Source: Bigelowiella natans CCMP2755 (Eukaryota; Cercozoa; Chlorarachniophyceae). From it: a stretch of DNA of 64,000 nucleotides. A model generated the notes under the pieces. That model did not search any database and was not told the origin of the DNA. It saw only the letters and a program-made list of their open reading frames with translations. A program made the translations under genes and the position numbers. Positions 1-12,527 of the stretch are shown piece after piece. Numbering within the stretch: position 1 is the stretch's first letter; every line of letters starts with the position of its first letter. The stretch is taken from positions 144,703 through 208,702 of the forward strand of contig ADNK01001276.1 of NCBI GenBank assembly GCA_000320545.1, written 5' to 3'.

Positions 1-813
1 TTCTCTCTCATGCTGCATCATTGCTCTGTATTTTCTAATAGCCTGGGGTAGGGAGTTAGCATCCTGTTCATTTACAAAAGCCTTCATTATCGCCTCAACG
101 TCTCGTAGCCCACTAACTGTAGTGTGTATTTTCTCTAGCTGCCTGATCCGGGTCCTGCCTGTCTCGTAAAGGTCCATGGCTTGCTTTATTATAGCTAGCC
201 ATTTGAGCTTGTCGTTTTCGGTGGGGTTAGGGGTAAAGTCGCAGAGTATACTCCTAGCGTTCTTCCACCACCTCCTTGCCTCACCTCTTTTCCCGTTGTA
301 TTTCGTTATCATAACCGGTGCTGTTTTAACAGACATGAACTGGGTGTTCCGCTGTACCGGCTGCTGCTGCTTGACGGTGCTCTGGGTCGTCCCCCGCGAG
401 GCGCCCAGACCCCCGTCGTTCCTAAACAAAGCTGCCCACTCTGGAGGTAAGTCTGCTTCGTAATCCATGATGTCCTGCATGATAGCTGCCCAAACATCAT
501 GTGTCTGATACTTGTATTCTATCGATACTTTCAGTTTGGCGTAGTTGCTCGCCCTGGGTCGCAAGGCTCGTAATGCCATTACGACCTTCTTGCTTTCGGC
601 GGCCACGTCCTCGTCGTCCGCCTCGTAGAAGTTCTCCAGTGCCTCTGCTGCTGCATCTGCTTTCTTAATCCCGGGTGCTGGTCCCGGCGGTGCCTGTGGA
701 GGTGTTCCTCCTCCTTCCTTAGCGTCCGTATCGCCCTTCCTTTCCTGTTTCTGCTCGTGCCCTTGCACGGCCTGCGAGCCAAAGTCCTGCTGTTCTTCTA
801 GCTGCTGTGACAT
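1..813 (-). CDS. Partial gag region of Ty3/gypsy-type polyprotein (truncated copy)
   Basis: The reading frame starts at an ATG ending at 813 and runs off the window edge. It is identical to the first 271 or so codons of the polyprotein at 28483-31827. It contains the N-terminal Gag part only: Gln/Glu-rich start, Pro/Gly-rich linker, then the basic Gag core. No zinc knuckle or enzyme domain is reached. No frameshift or stop is seen within the visible part. Confidence 0.85.
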   Translation of the reverse strand, partial: MSQQLEEQQDFGSQAVQGHEQKQERKGDTDAKEGGGTPPQAPPGPAPGIKKADAAAEALENFYEADDEDVAAESKKVVMALRALRPRASNYAKLKVSIEYKYQTHDVWAAIMQDIMDYEADLPPEWAALFRNDGGLGASRGTTQSTVKQQQPVQRNTQFMSVKTAPVMITKYNGKRGEARRWWKNARSILCDFTPNPTENDKLKWLAIIKQAMDLYETGRTRIRQLEKIHTTVSGLRDVEAIMKAFVNEQDANSLPQAIRKYRAMMQHERE

Positions 814-852
814 TGTTAGTCAAATCGTTTCCCGTGTGTGGAAGCCAAAGGT

Positions 853-1178
853 TGTTGCGCGTAAGGTGTTCACAGGCCGAGGCGCTACGTGCACAAGTAG
901 GCAGGGGGGGGGAAAGGCACGTTTGCTTCCTTTTGAAGAGTTGTGTTTATTTTTATTAAAGATTATATTTTTATTAAATCGTGCACTGCGTAATCATTCG
1001 CGAAGCTTTCGCGAATGCCGCCGCACGTGGGGCAGCACACTTCCGGTGTGCTGCCATGAGTCCCGCCGGAACCCACGTGCCTATGCTGTATTAATATCTA
1101 CGTTATCTATATTCTATATCCGCGACAACCCCTTTGTTGTCGCACGTGACTTGTGCCCGCGTAGTGGTACGCGCTACA
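853..1178 (-). repeat. LTR of truncated copy (326 bp)
   Basis: The repeat begins TGTTGCGCG and ends CGCGCTACA, giving TG...CA ends with short imperfect inverted termini. It is the same length and, by direct reading, the same sequence as the LTRs at 27027-27352 and 31867-32192, including a nine-base G run. Confidence 0.93.
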
Positions 1179-1722
1179 AGTCTGTGTGCGCTTCCATCAT
1201 TTTGTGTGTTTGTGTGCCTGTCACATTGCGTTGAAAAAAGTGCTAGATGCATTTATTGACATCGGATGAAGCTAGATAAGGACGGAAATGCGGTGATGCA
1301 CGCACGTAATTGATCGAGTTGTCTTGCCATGTTGCATCCTGCGCGTGCAGTGTGCGTGACATGCTGTAGTGCAATCTACTTGCATGTAGCGTGAACCTTT
1401 AATGACTCATTATGTACACATAGACCACACTGAAGAAAGATGTAGGAATGATGAAAGCAACGCGTCTTCGTCACAAAGGGAAGTACGTAGCGGAGCTCAT
1501 AGAGATGCAGATGTGGAGCAAGCAAGAAAGTGTGCTCCACATGTTGCTTTTGCCGTCTTGAGATGCCGGTGCAGCACACGACATTGAATCAAGAGCATTA
1601 AAGTTGGGAGGAAGCTCTTTTGGTGTAGGTTGTCACTAGGCGGCCTCCTTTTCTTCCTCGTCACCATTAGACAACGGCTTAAATCCATCCCGTACAATTT
1701 CTTTATACTTAAAGTTTCGAGT
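1179..1722. other. Intergenic, no gene seen
   Basis: This stretch lies between the truncated retrotransposon LTR and the 3' end of the transporter gene. Short frames exist but none has splice sites or recognisable protein character. I see nothing I can name in it. Confidence 0.5.
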
Positions 1723-2182
1723 CTAAGTGTTAGGGTGTCGAATTTTAAGTGTTGGTTTCAATAGAATTCTCGATAAAGTAACAGTTAAGTTGCTCAAGGA
1801 CTGTTCTCGAGAAAAACGAGAAAGTGGAGAATGAAAGGATAGACTGATGGGACGCACCACGATGATGAAAACAATGAAGGTGATAAACTGAAGCCCGGCA
1901 ACAGCGAAGTAGGGTCGCTGAACATCGTCGAATGAACAAAACCAAATTTGAAACGACATAGACGACAAAGGAACATTGCGAATCAGGAACTTAACAACTA
2001 ATTCGGCCAGGTACATCAGTAGATCATGTACTATCTCGCCTCCCTCAACCTTTCCTACGTGCATTCGTATTTAACACTAGAAAAATATTGGCAGCATTCG
2101 ACCAGAAATGCTAGCCCATGATCATAATTTTTTAGCAACGCAGCAACTCCTCCTCCTCCTCCTCCTCCTCCTCCTCCTCCTC

Positions 2183-2214
<32 letters not shown>

Positions 2215-3156
2215 TCTAAATGTCCGTTGTTTAGGTCGTTTGGAATATCAACTTGAAAGGATACAGTGATCCCAGCTGCAACAGCGCTGGCAAGGCCTGA
2301 GCAGTTCAGCAGATCATAAAGCATTCAAGATGTGACTTCTTACAATATGGTCACGAACGAAGGAATGGCTGGCAAGGTGGTTTACATTATAATCGCGATA
2401 AAGACAATGCTAATACTACCCGTTGTGAAGAGGTTAATCGCCTGAGCCGAGCTACGCATCTCCATCGGAATTTCTGTGTAGCAGAGCTCATAAACCTATT
2501 TGATGATGAGGAAAAGATCATCAATGCACATGAGAATGATAGTATCCCTTACTATGCTCTTCCTTCCCCTCCTTTCCCCCCCTCGGCCCCCTAATACCTG
2601 TACAGAAATGAGGACTTCGCTGACGCCAATGAGGAAGTATGGAATTGCCATCCAGAACACGGACAAATTTGACATACAGGTCTTCTTTCCCATAAATCTA
2701 AAAGGGTATTTGTAGAGGAGGAGGCGTGAGAGTGTTTTGTAATGAGGTTGGTGGCTGACTTAAAGAGCTATCAACTTTACTTTCCTTACACATGCACCGC
2801 AACCACCGAGTAGTAGTAGCAGTAGTAGCAGCAGCAGTAGCAGTAGTTGTAGGATAACTTATGTCAATATGCGAAAGATTGTGTTTACCCTTCGCTGTCT
2901 TGAGCACATGTATCTGGATTGTCAGAATCAACGATTGGCGCACAATTCGAGTACGACTTCTCCGCGGTAGTGAATTCCACCACTGATCATCAACCAATCA
3001 ACCAATCAATCAATGAATCAATCATTATTCACTTTTAACGTCGTCGGCATCTTTCCCAGAATCACATTCTTTAGGAGCACCGACTCTTTCTAATCTCTCA
3101 CCTCTCTCTCGCGCGCGCGTACGCACATTCTAAAAAATAATTCAAAGAGAAAGAGA

Positions 3157-3188
<32 letters not shown>

Positions 3189-4711
3189 AGCGGGGAGGCG
3201 GGGGGAATGGGACAAGGGGAGGGATTGCAGGTATGCCGTGTATGGCGCAGGTAACAGTACCAACCTCCGCTCTCTCGTCGCTTGATTTCGATAACTGCAG
3301 CAGCCATGACCGCAGCCGTGGATACCTTTGATCACGACGATGATGCAAATATATACCACAATCAATCATGCCGAATCGATCAATCACGAACAAAAGGACT
3401 GCTGTCCTTTCTATCCTTTCTGAAACCCCAAAACAAGAATTGAATGGAGGGGGAGAAGGAGGAGAAGGAGAAGGAGGAGGAAGAGGAGGGTAAGGATGAG
3501 CAGAAGGGTATGTTTATTACCAAAAAGCCACAGGCCATTTTCTGGAGCAGAGTGAACTTTGAGCCTGTTGTTGTCACAAATCCCCATGTCAGATCTCTTA
3601 CTGCTATCAAGCGCACGCAACGCGCAAATGCAGAAAAAGAGGAAGAGAAGATGAGGAGGAGGAGGAGGAGAAGAAAAGGGAGAAGGGAGGAGCCATCACC
3701 TTTGCAACGTTCGATAAACGGGTAAAGAAAGGAGTCGAAGAGCGGGATGCACAATACAATGGCAATGCAGTCGCCGATTTGCAAGACAGCTGCATTGAGC
3801 TGCAGAGATGATCGATTATCACGAGCAGTACGTTAGGAGATTGTGAGCAGCTCAAAAATACTGACTTCTACAAATTAACAAACAGTTACTCTTTTCTCCC
3901 CCTTTTCCTCCTATATCTATCACCCCTCTCTACCCCCCCCCCCCCCAATCTTTCCCCTCCGTCTCCCCCCCTACTACTTCTGCAATAAACTCTATCTACC
4001 TGAGTATTGTCCCCTATGTACAAGTTCATCTGGCAGCTCTGCGCATAGAAATTGCCCGACATCTGACTGTATGCGACCCAGAAGCTCGTGCTGCAGAGCA
4101 CAGGTGGTAGGACACGCCACAGCTCCTTAGCATCCAAAATGGCCTTCTCACTCGGCCCGTCGTCGTCCAAACCGAGCATCATATCATCCTTCTTTCTCTC
4201 AGCTGCCTCATCATTTAGTTGTTGATCGCCTTCATTCCTCTCCCCTGACTGTCCTACCCAATCGGTGTTGATGCAGCAGCCGCCAGTGAGCACAATGCCC
4301 ACGGCTGCGCAAGCACATCTGAGATGGCCAGATTCTTGTTCAGGGCTGTCGTCCTCCACAAATGCCCTATTTCAGGTAATTGACGGGCAACAAATTTAGA
4401 CTTTTCTGAAAGGACCTCTACCTCTTCTGACCGGCAAACACGAGCCATGCATGCACGCGCGAACAAGCACACGCGTGTACACCCGTGGATAAGGTATAAG
4501 AGAGTGGAGGCAAAATTTGAGTTAGGTAGCAGACCCGCCCACGCTGAGAGTGAACCCCACTATCATAGAGATGACGCCTACTAGGATCACGTAGCCCTGC
4601 AAGCTATGAGTCAACGACTTCTTGTATACATCGAAGAAGATGCCCATGGTACCTACATTACATGTCATTTTTAAAGTAAAATTTAGAGCGCGCGCGCGCG
4701 TGCGCACACAA

Positions 4712-4772
<61 letters not shown>

Positions 4773-4796
4773 ATATTTTTTATATACTTTTTTTTT

Positions 4797-4872
<76 letters not shown>

Positions 4873-7425
4873 GTCTGCATTTTTTTTTGACAGACTGGTA
4901 GATATATCTCTTAAACATTTCTTCCGTTCATTACCTCCGCTCGCAGGGTAGAGAATGTAGCGGCCACTCGCACCGAGAAACACCGTCAGCGCGAGGGTCA
5001 ACGCAATAGCGCAGATTGTAAATGACCAGAAGAAACCGTATTCGGCTGGAATTGCACCAGAACTAAAAGGAAAAAAAGAAAGAAAAGCTTATCACCAATG
5101 TATCATGGACGAATATTTTAAAGATAAAATCGGTCAGCAGCTCCACGTTTAGAGACAGCCACCACCACTACCACCATTCTTATCAATCAATAGCAGTGCG
5201 TTAGGAAGCTATGCATATCGCCTAGTAGCAATGGCAAAAGAGAGAGAGAGGTGTTGATCAATAATACTCACCCGTTGGTAGCCATCTGCGCGATGTAGCC
5301 GAAAGAGATCCCGGCTCCGATATTGATCGCCTGCACATACATACATACCAGCCGTATCACGACGAATATCCAGATTGAGCGGTACCAAATTTGGAAGAAA
5401 AGGACGTAAAATATGCACGGGCATAACTCTCGCCTTCGGAACACAAACGCTTTCAATCTGCTAATGTTCCACGACAATTAGTTTGCGAATCGCCCTTCCT
5501 TCCCCAAAATGGTATGTTTGCGCTGCTGACTACTCTCCCCCCTCTTCCTCAATTCTTCCTATCCTCCCATGTCATTGCCCCTCACCCAGTAGAATAGTTG
5601 AAGAATTGCTTCATACCGGGACCACGCGCGGACAACATGCAAAAGAAAGAGGGGGGGGGAAATCATCATCAAGGTTAAATTAGAAGATCGGCAAAAGATG
5701 CAATCAACGAGGCCAAAAGCTGGCAAGAAAGCCCTTTCAATGTTCAACTGTTTAAGGGAAAATAATTACTCGGAGATCAATCCTCTCTCTTCCTTCTCTT
5801 CTTACCTCTTTTTGGACCACATGATCGGGATTCTTGTCGTTGAACTGATCCCCTAATTGTATGGTGATGATGATCATCACAATCAAAACAACAACAGAGC
5901 AGACAGTTGAGCAAGCGAGCTGCCACCCATGCACGTCATTGTCGTGGCGATTTTATCGGTGCTGTGCAACTAACAACGCTTATATGACGAGGAAAGGGGG
6001 ATGTACATTCTGCTGCTGCTTTATGTCGTTTGGAACTACCTCCCAAAGTCACCACATTGGCTTTGATTCCTCCAGATCCAAGAGCCAAAAGACCGAAGCA
6101 CGAAAACATGAATAGATTCTGCATGAAGAGGAGAAGAAGGAGGAGGAGGAGGAGGACAGATACAGAGAGGTTATATGGAAGCGACAATAGTACATGTGCC
6201 CAAATATCATATTAGACCGATGAAATCTCTCTGAGTAGACGCGATAGCGATTTTGCTACCTTATTCTCATTGCCGGGATGCACTGAATAGCTCATCAAAG
6301 TGACGCCAGCCAGGTATACAAACCCTGTAGGATATTCCGTGGGTGACAAGTGAACAAGAATCATCAGTGTATAGATAAAAATGGAAGAAACACAGAAGCA
6401 AAACGCCATGACGACGAGGAGATAATAGAGAAAGGAACAGTAGAAGATGAACATAGTAGAGAATGAGCATGAATAGAGTATTGCATGCCCACGTGTCTGT
6501 AGAACTTGTCGTAAAGAATCTGATGCAAATGAATAATACACAAATCATGAGTTAGATTGGAACAGGTACCAAAAATGGCGATAGTCTTAAATCGTCCCCA
6601 GTGCTCATCTGCAATGTATCCTATATACAATGATATGCTCAACTTAGAAGATCTGAAAAACAACGCTCGTGATTGGGACACTATGTAGAAATTTGAGTAC
6701 AATAATTGCAAGCTGTGAGACTTTCATAGGTGGTACTTAACCGTGCCGCAGAATTAAGTGCTTTCAGGATTGTCAGAAATTCGCAGAATAGGTTTGTTTT
6801 GAAATATAATTAAGTTAGCTCACTACCTCCTAGCAATGGAGTCAAGTAAACAAAAGATGGCAGCACGTTTGTCAGAGCACTTGACTGTCAATCAATACAG
6901 AAAGATTTTTTAAAACCAAATGAGAGACAGAATCCTTTTTTTCCAATTAGTATTTCTAGATGTGAAGTCGTAGTCGTAGTGGTGGTGGTGATGGTAATGG
7001 TGATGATGGTGGTGGTTCTTCTTAATATTTGTGTACAGTACTGACTTTTTAATACTAAACCTGGAAGGACGAATAGCCGAAGCTCTTATTGAACAAAACT
7101 TTGATGGAGCCCGTTAATCCTACGAGATGGTACATAAGGATAAGGGAAGAGCAAGCACGTTTCTCACCCTAGAATATGCACTAATCCTGAACATTTTATT
7201 TGATTACAAGAGCCATCTTGAAAGATCTCTAGTGGTTGTGATGTCATGTTTGTACAGCAGTGTGAACGAAGTGATCAAGGCATCACCATAGAAGCAAAGA
7301 CGTTCGCACATTTCCATAACAAGAATGAAAATGCAGACATTCATAAGAATGTTCTTGTACTCGTAGACACGAGTTGGCCGGGTTGGCACCGTTGAGAGGA
7401 AGGTTGTCACCGTCTTCAACACCAT
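1723..7425 (-). CDS. Proton-coupled oligopeptide transporter (POT/PTR2/SLC15 family), about 17 exons
   Basis: This is a multi-pass plasma-membrane symporter that imports di/tripeptides (in some family members nitrate) with protons. Reading the minus strand, family motifs come in the expected order. Near 7320-7280 is a first-helix motif MEMCERLCFYG. At 6884-6827 is a segment ending YLTPLLGG, joined in phase to GYIADEHWGRFKTI at about 6645-6580. FVYLAGVTLMSYS is at about 6325, and the signature LGSGGIKANVVTLGG is at about 6080-6035. GDQFNDKNPDHV follows near 5850, then AINIGAGISFGYIAQM near 5320, a long helix at about 5062-4944, WRVLPPVLCSTSFWVAYSQM near 4130-4060, and QLNAAVLQIGDCIAIVL near 3780. 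FFTLLQKMACGFLV-type sequence is near 3550, FWMAIPYFLIGVSEV near 2640, YELCYTEIPMEMRSSAQA near 2490-2430 and a last helix near 1900. Introns carry GA, TA and CA microsatellites. Exon joins near 7208 and 5590 are not resolved and the start at 7425 is the likeliest ATG. Family assignment is secure; substrate is not. Confidence 0.85.
4688..4870. repeat. Compound microsatellite (CG/CA/TA/GA)
   Basis: Runs of CG, CA, TA and GA dinucleotides follow one another, with a short T-rich break near 4780-4800. The repeat lies in an intron of the transporter gene between the exons near 4650-4530 and 5062-4944. Confidence 0.9.
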
Positions 7426-8364
7426 CTTGACGTTTTATTTCCCGAAGAAGAAAATACCTGTAAATTAGGATGTAGCAGTGAGTCCAAAGCATGGAAAACG
7501 TGATCCAGATGGATTTTTTGGGATTTCTAACAGAATATCAACAGGAATCAATTCATCCCACTTAATCTTTTCCTATTTTTAACCAGCATGGAAAAATTGG
7601 TGATAAGTTCCAATGCTGTGTATGTCGTCCCGGATTAGATTTGTGTTTTGTCTGAGAGTCTGAACATCGTTTGATCCTTTAAATCCTATAGTATGTACCC
7701 TGTAGATTCTGTGCAGATCTTGATGCCGTCCTTCTGAGATATTTTTGGTCAAAGAAAAGGGTTGGGGGTTGGGGGGAGACGGGAGGTTGTTCCGCACCCG
7801 GTAGATTTGATGTCACCGACAGCGAATTCCCTAATTCATCATTTACGACTGAGCTTTTATGTTGTCGCAGGAACAATTCCGATGAAGTTCTAGTATTTCT
7901 GAATTTTCAGTTTCCGATATCCTTGCGTTTCGTTGTGTACGACACGTAGGATGTCCTGGATGGGTATCCGTCATAATTCACGAAAAATAACGCAAGTTGT
8001 CGCGCTTTGTACATGTATCCCCTCTATCCCTGCGACACACAAACAACAAAGAGGCGAATTTACTCTACTGCCACTTGCATCTTTTTCCTGAATGCGACAC
8101 AAACCAACGCATGTCGCACAGGATGTTTCTCGTCGTATTTTTAGTTTCTGTTGTCTTCTCAAGAACGTGGCTGAGGGGTTTTGAGGAGGAGGAGCAGAAG
8201 ACACGCGCAACCAATGCTTGCAGGCATCTCGACACTGGTACAGCCTCCCCCCTCTTGAACCCTCATACATTACGAAGAATTTATTCGGTGCTGAAATATA
8301 TACCTTCTTGCCCGGAGAATGCTCGAGGGAGATACCTCTTAGCTTTGTGTAATGTTGGGCTCAG
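7426..8364. other. Intergenic region with undetermined first exons
   Basis: The divergent transporter (-) and cytochrome b5 reductase (+) genes both have their 5' ends here. The first exon of the reductase must lie in this stretch. One candidate begins with an ATG at about 8111 followed by a hydrophobic stretch, but its phase does not fit the exon at 8365. No promoter motif is evident. Confidence 0.4.
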
Positions 8365-9574
8365 ACCTGCTACTCTGTCCTCGGGACAGCTCTCATAGGG
8401 GCTGCAATAATCTTCTTCATCCAGGTAACCTAATGATTTATTTGTGATTTCTTTTGAGCATATTTTTCTCTTTAGAAGTACTTTAGTGGCCCTGTAAGAC
8501 TGAGGCCTGACCGGTATACCCCCGTGAAGCTCATTCGAAAAAAGGTTCCTTCTCATCTGAAACAAATAGCCTGGAATGATGTATCGTTCTTCATACTTTT
8601 TAGGTTGTTTCTGATAATGTGGAGAGGCCAACAGTTTTCTTGGTGTTTGACACGAATGTATCGGTAATGCGAGACGCTCGAATTATTGCACCATAATCTT
8701 CACAGTTGATATACTCTTCTTGACAGGGATTTCCAACGGGAGCTCATGTATCGTGTAAGTTTACCGATGGAAAGGCTATGGTATTTGACAACAATAGCTC
8801 AGATGATTCCCAGTGAACCACCATTTTTAAACTGATTTGCGTGTGGGCGTGCGTACTTGTGTGTGTGGCAGACTATGCGGCCCTACACTCCAACCCGGTT
8901 CTCCCCGTCGGAGTGTGAATTGATGATTCGAGTCTATCCTGAGGGAAAGATGACTCAGCATATGCACAAATTGAAGGTAGCTGAGCGTTGCATCACAATA
9001 GTACAATTCGGCTCATGGCTGTTCTAGTTTCCCAAAACTTCGTCTCTAATTAGGTAGGAGACACCATAGATATGAGAGGTCCAACCGGCTTCAAAAGGTT
9101 CATTAATTTCATTATCTATATTAGTTAGTTTTGGTCAAATTTCCTTTAAAATTGGATTTACTCATAGATACGGCCACAAAGGACCTGGCGTGATGTCGAA
9201 GTTGTTGAAGGTACACCAGTGATGGCGTAATACGCTTTTTAAGTACCATGTCGAGACAACAAGTCAGGTTCCATCTGTCTAGTACTATGGATACAATTTT
9301 TGTGTCTGATCCTATGATGAATGTCGACTACGATAATAAAAGTAATGAAGTAAACGCCAGTATGCCTAATGCGTTGCGGGTAACGTTCATCATTTGTACA
9401 TGTACCTCGTTGATAGAACAAAGAGCACCACCAGGAAGGCATTGAACACATCATGATGTTTGCTGGTGGCACTGGAATCACGCCCATGCTTCAAATTTGC
9501 AATCATATCATTCAAGATGAAAAGGATAACACCAAAGCATCGCTATTGGTAAGGATATGACACAGACACAGACA

Positions 9575-9654
<80 letters not shown>

Positions 9655-10227
9655 TGATATGATATTTGGTTGAGAGAATGAGCCTCATCTCTTAGAACAA
9701 GTATTGGTCTCTGTTATCCTCTTGACACCTTTCTGCATCATCGGGAACTCGTTTATACTTCTCACATTCAGGTCGCGAACTCGACTCCAGAGGACGTGAT
9801 GCTGTACGACCAACTTTTGAAGTTAGAGAGTCGGTCCAAAGGCAACATCAAGGTTTTCTTCACTGTAAGTAAGCCTTCAGAAGATTGGAAACACAGAAAA
9901 GGCCGGGTAGATGAGAAAATGATCAAAGACTTGTTTCCAGCACCATCCAGTAAAGTTGCTGTTGCAGTATGTGGACCGTCAGGATTCGAAAAGGTGTAGC
10001 CTGCCTGCAGTTTTTGCCACATAATATTGTATCTTTTTGTCTCAAGGATTCCAGTCCGTCGTATGCAACGAACATAAAATAATGCTTTATACAATTCTAT
10101 GTTTTGCGTTGTTGGAAAAACGAGCAAGGAATGACAAAATTTATTGTCCTTGCGTTTGTTGTATCAGGCCGTCGTTGAAGGACTAGTGAGCGTTGGCCAC
10201 GAAAAGGCAAGAATATGGAGATGGTGA
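8365..10227 (+). CDS. NADH-cytochrome b5 reductase, N-terminally membrane-anchored; 10 exons traced, first exon missing
   Basis: This flavoenzyme passes electrons from NADH through FAD to cytochrome b5, usually on the ER or outer mitochondrial membrane. All phases close over these exons: 8365-8424, 8476-8544, 8604-8663, 8727-8780, 8872-8976, 9054-9097, 9168-9210, 9435-9548, 9772-9993 and 10168-10227 (stop TGA). Together they encode 276 residues. Domains in order: a transmembrane anchor (LGTALIGAAIIFFIQ), the FAD-binding barrel with RPYTPTRFS, then EGKMTQHMHKLKVGD. Next comes the NADH-binding domain with FAGGTGITPMLQ and the C-terminal CGPSGFEK. The family tail normally ends close to a Phe; here it ends in Arg-Trp. 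One or more upstream exons with the start codon are not identified. Family identification is firm. Confidence 0.88.
9561..9655. repeat. (CA)n-(GA)n microsatellite
   Basis: A run of CA dinucleotides passes directly into GA dinucleotides. It lies in the reductase intron between exons 9435-9548 and 9772-9993. Confidence 0.9.
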
Positions 10228-11400
10228 TCAGTGTGTTCTCGGCTTGAGTTAGATTCAGACGCATCTGAATTTCAACATTCTAAAATGACAGTTCGTTTGC
10301 GTGTGAGTACTAAGATGTAGCGTTGTAGTGTTTTTATATCGTTCGCATCATCTGAGCATGCTGCGAGTAAATAAAAAGCAATATGAGAATGCAAGTATAT
10401 GTAAATTTATCTCACGACCATGCTCTAGATACATGAAATCACCGAGGAGGATACCACACATGCGATTTATGTGCCCTCGGGACTGGCGCTACGATGAATA
10501 AGCAGCTATAGCTAGATAGCAGCAACAACGGCATTATTCATATAGCGCAGAATCTATTAGATCATCTAGTGCCGCCACTCTGCACTCGTCTGAAGCACAA
10601 CGCGCACGCCGCGTGGACAGCGTGCTATCGCGTTGCTGAATGTTGCATTCTAGCCTTGCATTCAGCGTACAGCTATAAATAATGCCTGTATATGTATGTA
10701 CATACAAGTTCATGTGCTCTCTGTTGCTCTGGAGTGGACTCACATCTATATGTAATTGGATGGATCGATCATCTAAACATGGGCCGCGCAGGTTTTTATT
10801 GTTCCATTTGCATCCTATAATCCATGCATGTAATAACAACGCATGTGTGACCATGCGCATTGCATTGCTCGTACTTAAATAACTAATAATGTGTTCTATA
10901 TCTGTGCAATATCTATAGCTCTAGAGCTATCTAGGTATGGCTGTAGCGGTGGAGCAAAGGACATTATACATTGGCAATCTTCGCTTCTTCTACCATCATT
11001 TCCTATCATCTAAAGTAAATGCTTCGAAGGGTAGCCTGCGACTGGCGCGAGAGCTTTCATCAATCCATGAGGGTAGTACAATAGGAATACCATGTTTCAA
11101 TGCTTTGCGTACCTTCTGATATTATTAGGAAGGTAATGAGCAAAGAAATAATCATTTTTTGCATATGATACCTGAGTTCTATACTTCCAAGCTTCCGTTG
11201 TGGAAACCACACAATGCAAACGCCTGTAGGGAGATTTAAAAGAACGGCCAAATCTAATTTATTACGGCAAGGCAAAGTTTATAATTGAAGCTTACTTATG
11301 AATAATATTGTCGCATCGCCCCCCTCCACGCGATATCATCCCTTTGTATCTGCGTCGATATGATTTAACTTAAATGACGGAGGACCAGTTCTGTTGAGCT
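10228..11400. other. Non-coding palindrome-rich island
   Basis: No exon chain is seen on either strand. The stretch is rich in short self-complementary words such as CTAG, GCATGC, TGCA and GTAC, like the islands 3' of other genes in this window. Confidence 0.5.
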
Positions 11401-12527
11401 GGGAAAAGAATGGCAAAGGAAGTACCTGTCTCGGTCGATCTTTCCGGTGAGGCCTATGGCCATTTTCTTTCGTATTATATTAAATGTAAGCTCAATAAAT
11501 CGAAAGATAGAAATATTTAAGAGAGAACTTGGAAGAGCTGTCCTCGGGGGACTTTCGGAGGCAAAACCACTAAAGATTGATCCATAGTTATCTTGTTGAT
11601 ATTTGCTCCCTTCGCCTCCATTTCATTATCCTTTCTTCTCTGAGTTGAATTCTCCTATTATTGTAACAGTAAAACTCAGTATGTATACTTAATGGCAACG
11701 CAATTGTGATATCACTTCCTCTTCAATGTAAGAAGGATTCTCTTCTGGCTCGTCACTAAAAGAGTAGATAATAAATGGCATTTAGAAAGCACAGATACCA
11801 CGTGAAAGTGTTTACTTTAATCTATACACGAAATACTAATTGCACATCAACTGCAATAAAACTACCTAACTCCAGCAGTGTGAGATGGACAGTGTGTTCC
11901 ATTATCTGCAAAGCAAACCACGATGGGGTATTCTATATTTGTATTCACGAGCAACACGGACGTCTTCGAAGTAATCAATAAAAGTCAATGTTCGAGGCAT
12001 TCTACTGCATTCTTTACTTTTCATGGCGCTCTCTTCTGCGGAAGGGGCAATCCTGGCTCTTTTTGCTCGTCTCTGTCTCCCATGCAGCCTGGCCATCCTG
12101 TTCAGATAAAATCCGAATCCACATGCGCTGAAACCAAAGGCATCCTTTCGCGATTGCCCTTTAAAACTCATCCTCCTGCGTCCACCAACCTCTCTTGAGT
12201 TGTGTCTCTCCTCACACCACGGGTTGTGATCGAAGCGCTGGAGGAGATGTTATTCCTCCTTCTTCTTCTTCCTCTTCTTCTTCTTCTTCTTCTGTCCTCC
12301 GCCGGCCCCAGAAGAAATATGAACGTCTGAGGAGGTTGAAAAAATCCGAAGGGGAAACATCGTGGATTTTAAACCTGCGACACCAAAAACATCGGGGACT
12401 TTTGGTCTACGACAACATTTGGCTCCCTCACCCAGATAACTGTACGATTAGTCACGTTCGCATCGTGCTCCGAGTGGTGGCAATCATCTGAGAGGGGGGA
12501 CTAAAGCAGGACTGCGTGCATTGATGA
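11401..12527. other. Unassigned region with possible exons
   Basis: An ATG at 11411 opens a short frame (begins MAKEVPVSVDLS) followed by a GT donor. A plus-strand frame at about 12290-12430 has a plausible basic/coiled composition (YERLRRLKKSEGE). I could not join them in phase with each other or with the gene that starts at 12528. A short Ser-coding TCT/TTC repeat lies at 12258-12292. Confidence 0.3.

Larger units (their letters stand above)
1..1178 (-). mobile_element. LTR retrotransposon, second copy, truncated by window edge
   Basis: This block matches positions 31015-32192 base for base as far as I could compare by eye (constant offset 31014). It holds the 5' LTR (853-1178 here) and the start of the gag region. 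The rest of the copy lies outside the window, so its 3' LTR and target-site duplication cannot be seen. The base after the LTR begins AGTCTG, unlike the flank of the complete copy, so it is a separate insertion or an assembly duplicate. It is oriented like the complete copy. Confidence 0.9.

Noticed and set aside
836-1234. Plus-strand frame of 132 codons across the LTR (also at 26902-27399 and 31850-32206)
   Set aside because: It repeats only because the LTR repeats. It is antisense to the element and has no known motif.
4622-4834. Frames coding Ile-Tyr or Leu-Ser runs
   Set aside because: They are translations of TA, CA and GA microsatellites, not proteins. The same holds for similar frames near 34800, 36600, 43500 and 48300.
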